A DNA stretch of 33,747 bases from Gammaproteobacteria bacterium (GTDB lineage: Bacteria; Pseudomonadota; Gammaproteobacteria; Thiohalospirales; Thiohalospiraceae). How positions within the stretch are numbered: position 1 is the stretch's first letter; the number at the start of each line of letters is the position of its first letter. Shown in pieces: positions 1 to 9,095 of this stretch. The stretch is taken from positions 1 to 33,747 of the forward strand of contig JAJRUX010000090.1 in the NCBI GenBank assembly GCA_024277575.1, in the 5' to 3' direction. Below the pieces are notes generated by a model. That model was not told the DNA's origin. It was given only the letters and a program-made list of their open reading frames with translations, and did no database searches. Both the position numbers and the translations under genes were made by a program.

Positions 1-512
1 ACAGTGATTTTTGGGTTAGTTGATACATGCCAAAATTATAGCCTTGAATGCAACGATAAAAATATATGATATCCCGACTCTGAGGAGATACCACCAAAAA
101 TACCGAATCACCAAATAGCCCTTCATACAATATGGTTTTTTTTTCATGTTTGGCATGTTAATCAGCAAGATATGAGTGGTACCACCCATACCGCCAAAGT
201 GGTATTCATGCTTATTGGGTTAAATGGGTATCCCTTGCAACATCCGTTTCCCTGTCGTTAAATCCATTCTAGAGCGGAGATAGGCACGTAGCTTCGTTAT
301 TTAAGTAGCTGGCAACATAGCAGGTGAAGATGAACTTAAGGTGCCGTACATACGCACCCTAACTCTATCCGGGGCCGGAATGTTCCTTGATACAATCAAC
401 TGTTTATTCTGCTGCCTTAGTGTCAAATGATTTATTTCCGTCGTAACGTTAAGTCTTGAGGTTTAGGCGACACCCGATTCGGTACACCACCACTACCAAA
501 GGGTAAAAAAAT

Positions 513-1877
513 ATGGCTATCAAAACACACAAAGTAGAACAGCTTATCATGGCGGCAGTGGCATTTTTCTGGTGCTTTCTGCTGTGGTTTTCCAGCGCAG
601 CGTTCGTCCCCACCATAGCGTCGCAGTTCGACCTCAGTGTGAAAGGGGTTGCACTGTTGGCGAGCTCTGCGATATGGACAGCACCGATCGCGAGACCGCT
701 GGCCGGATGGGCCGCGGATAAATTTGGTGCGCCAAGGGCTTTTGTGCTGATCCTGGTGACATGCGGAGGTTTCAGCATACTGTCAGCTCATGCTGCTACC
801 TTGGGGCCTGCAATAGGGGTATCAGAGTATCAGTTTCTGTTCTGGACCCGGGTGATTGTGGCTACTGCCGGCATTTCATTTGTGGTTGGCATTCAACATG
901 TCGCGCAATGGTTTGAGTCTGAAGAGATGGGTACAGCCCAAGGACTCTATGCAGGCACCGGTAACGTCGGTGCCGGGGTTGGTGCGCTGTTGTTACCCAG
1001 AATTTATGGGCTCGATTATCAAACTGCGTTCACTCATCTCGGTATTGTTGCTTTTGTCATTGCAGCCTGGATTCTTATTCGTGGCGTCTCTGCCAAAAGT
1101 GTGGAACAGGCGGCCATGGCCAAGAAAACCGCTACGTTTCGTGATACCGCCTTCGTCTGGACCCGCCATGCAGCAATCGCGCTGATGTTTGCATACGCCA
1201 TGTGCTTTGGACTCTAAATTGGTATGAATGCGTGGTTGCCCGGGTACTATAAAATGGGTTTTGAGGAGGCAATACGGCAGCTTGGTTTTGAAACCCTCAA
1301 GGATGTTCAAATTGCGGCTGGCTCTTTTGCAGCAGTGCAATCGTTCAATGCCTCACTGTTCCGTCCCTTCTCCGGCTGGATATCAGATATCTGGCAACGC
1401 AACAGATGGACACCATTCCCTCTGATCTCCAAGAAGCTGGAATACGCTCCAAGAATTCACTGGCTGATGTTTGCGCTGGTAGCAATTACCACAACAATGA
1501 TTCTGCTGACTGTAGCCGGGTTGCAGAACAACCTTGTGCTTTCAGTTCTCATCCTGGCAGTGTTTGGAATAACGGTGAGCTTTGGGACCGGGGGAACCTT
1601 CGCTATTGTTCCTCTGATGTTCCGGGAGCGTCCGGGAACGGCAACCGGCTTCATCGGGGGCGTGTCCTGTGCCGGTGGCATCATCTATCCGCTCATTTAT
1701 GGCGAGGCAGCTGGCTGGTTTGAAGTGGGTGGTATCCACTGGGGTTATGCGCTGGTCGCAGTATTTATGTTTATCCCCTTTATCCTATACTTTATCTGGG
1801 CAATGCATTGGGATGTTCATCCTGAAGACCATGGTTTTGGCAGCAAAGAGAAATGGCTGGGTAAACAAGCATCATAG
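513..1877 (+). pseudogene. narK: NarK-type nitrate/nitrite MFS transporter (NarK1), interrupted by an in-frame TAA at 1215-1217
   Basis: ORFs 513-1217 and 1224-1877 share one frame (711 nt offset) and together form one full-length ~454-aa MFS protein; only one TAA separates them. Located upstream of narK2 and narGHJI. Confidence 0.85.
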
Positions 1878-1889
1878 GCCAGAGATAAA

Positions 1890-1914
1890 TGCTGCGGCAG
1901 TCATTGCCGCAGCA
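1890..1914. terminator. Intercistronic hairpin, perfect 10-bp stem (TGCTGCGGCA-GTCAT-TGCCGCAGCA)
   Basis: Perfect inverted repeat 13 nt after the narK1 stop; not followed by a strong T-run, so it may be an RNA-processing or stability hairpin rather than a terminator. Confidence 0.55.
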
Positions 1915-1944
1915 CCTTTAAAATGATTGTTGGAGGTACATGTT

Positions 1945-2196
1945 ATGGGCGGAGTTTCTAAACCTGACAAGGCATATGAATATGAGCCGTGGTATAAGTA
2001 CGGTGTTGGATTTCTCTTCTTTGAAGCAGCTATTGCAATAGGGGTCAGTATATACGCTCTGTCGATGGCATTCTCCGGGCAGGCCGTGCAGTTCAAGAAG
2101 AAGGTGACGTTTGATAAGCCCCAGGCGGCAGTTGAAGCGGAGGCACCGGCAAAAGAACAGCAGGATCACAGCACCATCACGGTACCAGCGAAGTAA
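1945..2196 (+). CDS. Small single-TM protein of unknown function in the nar cluster (83 aa)
   Basis: ORF with TTGGAGGT SD-like sequence upstream of ATG 1945; one hydrophobic segment (GVGFLFFEAAIAIGVSIYALSMAF) and a charged/Ala/Pro tail. Confidence 0.75.
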   Translation: MGGVSKPDKAYEYEPWYKYGVGFLFFEAAIAIGVSIYALSMAFSGQAVQFKKKVTFDKPQAAVEAEAPAKEQQDHSTITVPAK

Positions 2197-2280
2197 AGAG
2201 TAGCTGGCACTGATATCTATAAACAGCGATACAGGGCTGCTCTTTTACTAACTGTTAATGTTGTTAAGAGGTCAAAGACA

Positions 2281-2700
2281 ATGGCGGTATTCAAAAAGAT
2301 TTTGGTTCCTTATGATGGTTCGCAAGTCAGCAACAGCGCCGCGGAGAAAGCGATAGCAATTGCCGCTGATCAGGGAGCGGAACTTGTCGGCCTGAAGGTT
2401 ATAGCGTTTGAAGGCGAATTAGTAGCTCCCTCAGATCGGCTTTGGGCTACAATTATCGAGGATCTTGAACAAAAAGGCAGAGATATTCTTGATGAATTTG
2501 AGTCTACGGCAAAAGCGAAAGGAGTAAATGTTTCGCTTGAAGTGAAAGTGGGCTATGTAGAAGAGGAGATTGTCTCTGTCGCAAACAAGATCGGTGTTGA
2601 TCTTGTTGTGATGGGGGTTGGTGAAAAAATTGGCATGCATCGTGTCAGCATACGCAGGCTTGTTAAAGAGGCGCCCTGCCCCGTGATGATAACCCATTAG
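2281..2700 (+). CDS. Universal stress protein (UspA family)
   Basis: MAVFKKILVPYDGSQVSNSAAEKAIAIA ... VVMGVGEKIG..RRLVKEAPCPVMI is a typical Usp pattern. Confidence 0.9.
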   Translation: MAVFKKILVPYDGSQVSNSAAEKAIAIAADQGAELVGLKVIAFEGELVAPSDRLWATIIEDLEQKGRDILDEFESTAKAKGVNVSLEVKVGYVEEEIVSVANKIGVDLVVMGVGEKIGMHRVSIRRLVKEAPCPVMITH

Positions 2701-2729
2701 TTTCGTGAACAGGTTTTTTAACTTCTATT

Positions 2730-2861
2730 ATGAACATTGAAAAGTTTATACCGGTGGTGGCAGTGCTTGGTTTCACGGGGTTGGTTGTGAGCTTGTATCT
2801 GCTTTCGGATTATTCAGTACCATTATTGAATCTGGTCGGTGATTTTTTGAATAGCTTATAA
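2730..2861 (+). CDS. Putative 43-aa small membrane protein (not in ORF track)
   Basis: Read directly: ATG 2730 to TAA 2861, MNIEKFIPVVAVLGFTGLVVSLYLLSDYSVPLLNLVGDFLNSL; one TM helix; located 29 nt after uspA; weak SD. Confidence 0.45.
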   Translation: MNIEKFIPVVAVLGFTGLVVSLYLLSDYSVPLLNLVGDFLNSL

Positions 2862-2988
2862 CTATTCAACCTCCCTTCCATCGTCCTAGTGATATCCATA
2901 TTTATCGCTGTGGTGGGGTGCTCGAATATTGAATTCTGTGTGGACGGGCGGATTGCTGGTGCGTCCCGCCGATTCAGCTGGTAATCAG

Positions 2989-3240
2989 CTAACCTTCTTC
3001 GTCTTTTGCTGTGTTCTTCCCCAACAGCCCGTAAATGGGGCAGTGACCAATGAGTCCGGACATGATACCCAACCACCCCAGGGCAACAAGCCAGAACTCC
3101 TGAGAAGGAGTGACGGAATCTGAAAATGAGAGTCCTACCAGAGCAAGACCAACTATCAGGCGGATATTCCGCTCGGATTTCCCAACATTTTTTGGAAAAC
3201 TTTTTCTGAAAAAATCTGCCGCCTTTCCCAATATACTCAT
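2989..3240 (-). CDS. DUF2892 (YgaP-TM-like) inner membrane protein
   Basis: NVGKSERNIRLIVGLALVGLSF...LGWLGIMSGLIGHCPIYGLLGKNT matches the DUF2892 pattern. Confidence 0.85.
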   Translation of the reverse strand: MSILGKAADFFRKSFPKNVGKSERNIRLIVGLALVGLSFSDSVTPSQEFWLVALGWLGIMSGLIGHCPIYGLLGKNTAKDEEG

Positions 3241-3613
3241 ACTGTTTCTCTAAGTTAATGCGTTAATGATGATCTCTTTTCCCAAGAGCGCTTTCTTGCG
3301 AAGACTATAGCATTGGCGTGCCAAGCCTGCATTGTTATGTCATTTCAGGGCAGTTAGTTCGGGGTACCCACAAAAAACCAAACACCGGTGTTTATTGTGT
3401 GAAATAGTTATTGATCACCGAAAAAAATACTTATTATCATGGTGTTATCAAAATTACCGCCTCTACCCATTTGTGGGTAAATTTGGTGGCCTTGCTCCTT
3501 TTCCCCCCATTGTATTAAAAGGCCGTTCATGGTTCTTTACACACTACAACGGCTATGAAGACCGGGAGCTTCTCGGTTTTTTTAATAATGTAGGTGAAGA
3601 GAGGAAACAAACC

Positions 3614-5218
3614 ATGTCAGATCTAACTAAATGGGATCCTGAAGACACCGAGTTTTGGGAGAAAGAGGGCAAGAAGATCGCGTATCGCAATCTGTGGATA
3701 TCGATTCCTAGCCTGCTGTGCGCGTTTGCCGTATGGCTGTACTGGGGAATTATCACGGTACAGATGATTAATCTGGGGTTTCCGTTTACCAAGCCGGAGT
3801 TATTTACTCTGGCCGCTATAGCAGGTCTGACGGGTGCGACCCTGCGTATCCCCAACAGCTTCTTCATCCGTATCGCCGGCGGTCGTAACACTATCGTATT
3901 TACTACTGCGCTGTTGATTATTCCAGCTCTCGGTGCCGGTTTGGCGCTGCAAAGCAAGGATACCCCGCTGTGGGTTTTCCAGATTCTCGCCTTTCTGTCA
4001 GGAATCGGCGGCGGTAACTTTGCCTCATCCATGTCCAATATAAGCTTCTTCTTTCCAAAACGGATGCAGGGATTGTCATTGGGGCTGAATGCGGGCTTGG
4101 GTAATGCTGGCGTGACCACCATGCAGATTGTAATACCGCTGGTGATGACTGTCGGTATTTTTGGTGGTGTTCCAATGATTCTTGAGAACACCTCCGGTAC
4201 CCTGATCGGCAAGATTCCGGCCGGTTCTGAAACCTGGATTCAAAATGCTGGTTTTGTCTGGTTGTTGGCGCTGATTCCGCTCGTTATCATCGGCTGGTTC
4301 GGAATGAATAATATTCGTACCGAGCATGTGTCCCCCCATATCGGTGGTTTCTTTAACAGTGCGGGCAAGATCACCGGCATGTTGCTGGTGGGCTTCCTCA
4401 CCGCTGCTATCGGCCTGTACATCATCCTGCCCGCACCTGTGGGGCTGGGGGCACCGGGCTGGGCCAAGTGGCCGGTAATTGCTGCAATAATTGCTGCAAC
4501 GGTTTTCTTGCTCAAGATGATCCCGGGTGATATCAAACCCATCCTGCAACGCAGCTACTCTATCTTCAACCATAAACACACCTGGATCATGAGCATCATC
4601 TACACTATGACCTTCGGCAGCTTTATTGGCTATTCCGCAGGCTTTGCCCTGGCTATCAAGGTGGTATTTGGTTTCCAGCACGTTATGGTGGATGGAGTGA
4701 TGACTCATGATATCGCCAATCCCAACGGTCCTTCCGCACTGATGTATGCCTGGATGGGGCCATTTATCGGTGCTCTGATTCGCCCTCTTGGCGGCTGGAT
4801 GTCAGACAAAGTAGGGGGCGCTAAAGTAACCCAGTATGTTGCCATCATTATGATCGCATGTGCCCTCGGCGTCGCCTATTTTCTGAAGGCCGCCTACCAG
4901 TCGGAAGCGCCGGAAGAATACTTCGTGCCCTTCTTCGTTCTGTTCCTGATTCTATTTGCCGCAACCGGCATCGGCAACGGATCCACCTTCCGTACCATCG
5001 CCATGGTATTTGATAAGGAGCAGGCCGGACCGGTGCTTGGTTGGACCTCGGCGGTAGCTGCCTATGGTGCATTCATCATACCCAAAGTATTTGGTGAGCA
5101 GATCAAGGCAACCACACCCGAAGATGCACTTTACGGTTTTGCCATCTTCTACTTTGTCTGTTTGGTCCTGAACTGGTGGTACTACCTTGGACCAAAGAGG
5201 GAATATGACAATCCCTGA
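3614..5218 (+). CDS. narK: NarK-type nitrate/nitrite MFS transporter (NarK2)
   Basis: ATG 3614 with AGAGAGGAAAC upstream; ~534 aa MFS protein; directly upstream of narG. The longer ORF start at 3332 looks spurious. Confidence 0.9.
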   Translation: MSDLTKWDPEDTEFWEKEGKKIAYRNLWISIPSLLCAFAVWLYWGIITVQMINLGFPFTKPELFTLAAIAGLTGATLRIPNSFFIRIAGGRNTIVFTTALLIIPALGAGLALQSKDTPLWVFQILAFLSGIGGGNFASSMSNISFFFPKRMQGLSLGLNAGLGNAGVTTMQIVIPLVMTVGIFGGVPMILENTSGTLIGKIPAGSETWIQNAGFVWLLALIPLVIIGWFGMNNIRTEHVSPHIGGFFNSAGKITGMLLVGFLTAAIGLYIILPAPVGLGAPGWAKWPVIAAIIAATVFLLKMIPGDIKPILQRSYSIFNHKHTWIMSIIYTMTFGSFIGYSAGFALAIKVVFGFQHVMVDGVMTHDIANPNGPSALMYAWMGPFIGALIRPLGGWMSDKVGGAKVTQYVAIIMIACALGVAYFLKAAYQSEAPEEYFVPFFVLFLILFAATGIGNGSTFRTIAMVFDKEQAGPVLGWTSAVAAYGAFIIPKVFGEQIKATTPEDALYGFAIFYFVCLVLNWWYYLGPKREYDNP

Positions 5219-5323
5219 TGTCGCTGAGCAGATCTGTTTTCGGTTATCCGGGAATGGTTCTGCTCTTCCTTTTCTAGCAACATTTGACACAAAACAGTTC
5301 GGTTAATCAGGAGAATCAACAAA

Positions 5324-8300
5324 ATGAGTCACTTTCTCGACCGATTGAGATACTTCAAAAAAGTCCAGGAAACTTTTTCCGATGGGCATGGCATTACCAC
5401 TGATGATGATCGCCAATGGGAAGATGCCTATCGTAATCGCTGGCGTTTTGACAAAGTGGTGCGTTCTACCCACGGCGTAAATTGTACCGGTGGCTGTTCC
5501 TGGAAAATCTTCGTCAAGAATGGTCTGGTGGCCTATGAGATGCAGCAGACCGACTATCCCCGCACCCGGGAGGATCTGCCCAACCACGAGCCCCGTGGTT
5601 GTCAGCGCGGAGCCAGTTTCTCCTGGTATCTTTACAGCCCCCATCGCATCAAGTATCCGCTTATGCGCGGTCGCCTGATGGATCTGTATCGCGCAGAACG
5701 TGCAGAAGGTAAAGATCCTGTAGAGGCTTGGGAGGCTATTCAATCCGATCCGGAAAAACGTAAGCGCTATACCGCTGTTCGCGGCCTGGGCGGATTTGTC
5801 CGCAGCGACTGGGAAGAGGTAACAGAGGTTATTGCTGCTGCAAATGTTTATACCATTAAAAAATGGGGTCCGGATCGTATCTACGGCTTCTCCCCCATCC
5901 CGGCCATGTCCATGATCAGTTACGCGGCCGGATCACGTTATCTATCATTGATTGGTGGTGCATGCGGTTCATTCTATGACTGGTACTGCGATCTGCCTGC
6001 TGCCTCCCCACAAGTATGGGGTGAGCAGACTGACGTGCCGGAATCCGCAGATTGGTACAACTCCAAGTACCTTATAATTTGTGGCGCCAACCTGCCCATG
6101 ACCCGTACCCCCGATGCCCATTTCGCGATTGAGTCTCGCTATAACGGCACCAAAGTCGTATCCATGGCTCCTGATTATGCGGAGTATGTGAAGTTCGCAG
6201 ATCTCTGGATGCCGGTCCGTCAGGGGACTGACTCGGCTGCCTTTATGTGCATGGCTCATGTTGCACTGAGAGAATTCCATATTGATAAACAGGACCCCTA
6301 TTTCACCGAATATGCGCGGACATATACCGATATGCCCATGCAGGTGATGTTGCGCAAAGATGGTGATCGTTATATTTCAGATCGCTTCCTGCGTGCCTCC
6401 GATTTTGATAACAGTCTGGGTGAAAAAAATAACCCGGAGTGGAAAACCATTGTTTATGACGCAAAAACCGGGAGCTTTGTCTGTCCTAATGGCTCTGTTG
6501 GTTTTCGTTGGGGCGAAGAAGGAAAGTGGAATCTTCTGCCAAAAAACTCGGCGGATCAATCCGAAATTGAGGCTGAACTCTCCTGCATCGAAAACCGGGA
6601 TGATGTGGTGCCGGTAGCATTCCCCCACTTCACTCCTGATGAAGATGACACCTTGATCCGCAATATTCCTGTGCGCAAACTGAACATCAATGGAAAAGAG
6701 GTGCTTGTCACCTCCGTATTTGACATGATGATCGCACAGTATGGTATCGACCGGGGACTGGGCGACAATCTCGCCACCAGTTACGATGATGCCTCTGTTC
6801 CCTATACCCCTGCCTGGGGTGAGAAAATTACCGGGGTCAAGGCCGCTGATCTGGAACGCACCGGCCGGGAGTTTGCTGATAACGCCTCCAAGACCAGAGG
6901 TAAATCCATGGTCATAATGGGTGCAGCCATTAACCATTGGTACCACAATGACATGGGCTACCGCAGCATCATGAACATGCTGCACATCTGCGGCTGTGTT
7001 GGTCAGTCCGGTGGTGGCTGGGCGCATTATGTGGGCCAGGAGAAACTTCGACCCCAGGCTGGCTGGGCTCCAATTGCATTCGCGCTTGACTGGCATCGTC
7101 CACCTCGCCACATGAACAGTACGACTTACTGGTATTTCCATACGGATCAGTGGCGCTACGAGAAGGTTGAGGCTGATGGTGTGCTGGCCTCTACCGCCAA
7201 GGCAAAATACAAGGGTTATCAGCTGTGTGACTACAATGTGGTTTCACAACGTCTTGGCTGGTTACCTTCTGCTCCCCATTTCAACAAGAACCCGATGGAC
7301 ATTGTTGCAGATGCTGAAAAGTCTGGTGCCACAGATGAAGCGGGTGTAGCCAGCTATATGGTTGACCAGCTGAAGAGTGGCGATCTGGCCTTTGCTGCTG
7401 AAGATATTGATGCCCCGGAAAACCATCCCCGCAACCTGTTTGTGTGGCGTGCCAATCTGTTGGGTTGTTCTGCGAAAGGGCATGAGTATTTCCTCAAGCA
7501 TCTGGTAGGCGCCCAGAACGGTGTAATGCAGGAAGGGATTGAAGGAAAGAACTCCAAAGAGATCAAGTGGCGTGAAAAATCACCTGTCGGAAAGCTGGAT
7601 CTGATGGTGGATATCAACTTCCGCCTCAACTCGACGGGCGCCTATTCGGATATCATCTTGCCCACAGCAACCTGGTATGAAAAGGCGGACCTCAATACCA
7701 CAGATATGCATCCGTTCATTCATCCGCTGGGCAAGGCTGTAGATCCGGCCTGGGAGTCCAAATCTGACTGGCAGATTTTCCGCAGCATCGCGAAGCGTTT
7801 CTCCGAGCTGGCGGAAACTCATTTGGGAACACGCAAGGATGTGGTTGCTTTGCCGATGCAGCATGACAGCCCCATGGCTCTGGCTCAACCGTTAGGGCAA
7901 GTCAAGGATTGGAAAAGAGGTGAGTGTGAACCTGTTCCGGGCAAGACGCTGCCACTGCTCAAAGTTGTTGAGCGGGACTATCCCAACACCTACAAAAAGT
8001 ACTCCTCACTTGGCCCATTGATGAACAAGCTGGGCAACAATATCAAGGGTCTTGACTGGAATACTGATCTTGAAATTTAACAGCTCGCTGAATTGAACGG
8101 GGTAATCAAGGAAGAAGGTGTTTCCAAAGGAAGACCCTCTCTTGAAGAGGATATTGCAGTATGTGACACTGTGTTGCGGATGGCTCCAGAGACCTGTGGC
8201 GAGGTGGCTCATAAATCCTGGAGTGCTCTCTCCAAGAAGACAGGCATCGATCACAGCCATCTCTATGAAGGGCGGCATGAGGAGAAAATCACCTATGCCG

Positions 8301-9082
8301 ATATCATCGCCCAACCCCGCAAAATCATTACCGCACCAACCTGGTCGGGTATCGAGTCGGAGAAGGTCAGTTACAACGCGGGATATACCAACATCCATGA
8401 GCATATTCCGTTCCGTACGCTGACCGGACGCGCCCACTTCTATCTTGACCACGAGTGGATGCTGGACTTCGGTGAAGGTCTTTGCTGCTTCCGTCCACCG
8501 CATGATCTGAAGGCACACACCAATCTGCCCAAGGAGCTTGCAGGAAAATTGCAGGGCAAGAAGACCCTGACCCTCAACTGGATTACCCCACACTCCAAAT
8601 GGGGCATCCACTCCACCTATCAGGATAACCTGCGGATGTTGACATTGTTCCGCGGCGGCCCGTACTTCTGGGTGGCCGAGGAAGATGCCAAGTCCATCGG
8701 CCTGAAAGACAACGACTGGGTGGAAGCGGTCAACTCCAACGGCGCAACGGTAGCCCGGGTTGTTGTAAGTCAGCGTGTCCCGCGCGGGATGGCGCTTATG
8801 TATCACGCTCAGGAGAAGAACGTCAACGTTCCCGGCTCCAATACAACCGGAAAACGGGGCGGAATCCTGAACAGTGTCACCAAAGTCATTATCAAGCCTA
8901 CCAATATGATCGGCGGGTATGCGCAACTCTCATACGCCTTCAACTATTACGGTACGGTAGGGTGTCAGCGTGATGAACACGTTATCGTTCACAAAATCGA
9001 GGACAAAGATATCGATTGGCTGGAACGGCCGTTGACGCCGGAGCGCGAAGTACAACTCAATCCGGTCGGGATCAAGAACTGA
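5324..9082 (+). pseudogene. narG: Respiratory nitrate reductase alpha subunit NarG, interrupted by an in-frame TAA at 8078-8080
   Basis: ORFs 5324-8080 and 8093-9082 share one frame (offset 2769) and together give 1252 aa, close to E. coli NarG. N-part has VNCTGGCSWKIFVKNG; C-part has SPTWSG-like, PHSKWGIHSTY, NYYGTVGCQRDE motifs. Confidence 0.95.
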
Positions 9083-9095
9083 GGAGAACAACAGC

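Noticed and set aside
3332-3613. N-terminal extension of the narK2 ORF
   Set aside because: Start codon lacks support; ATG 3614 has an SD and gives the expected transporter N-terminus.
6377-7141. Long minus-strand ORF (254 aa) antisense to narG
   Set aside because: Shadow ORF of a strongly coding plus strand; composition and lack of an SD do not support it. Same for 8006-8926(-) and 4076-4708(-).
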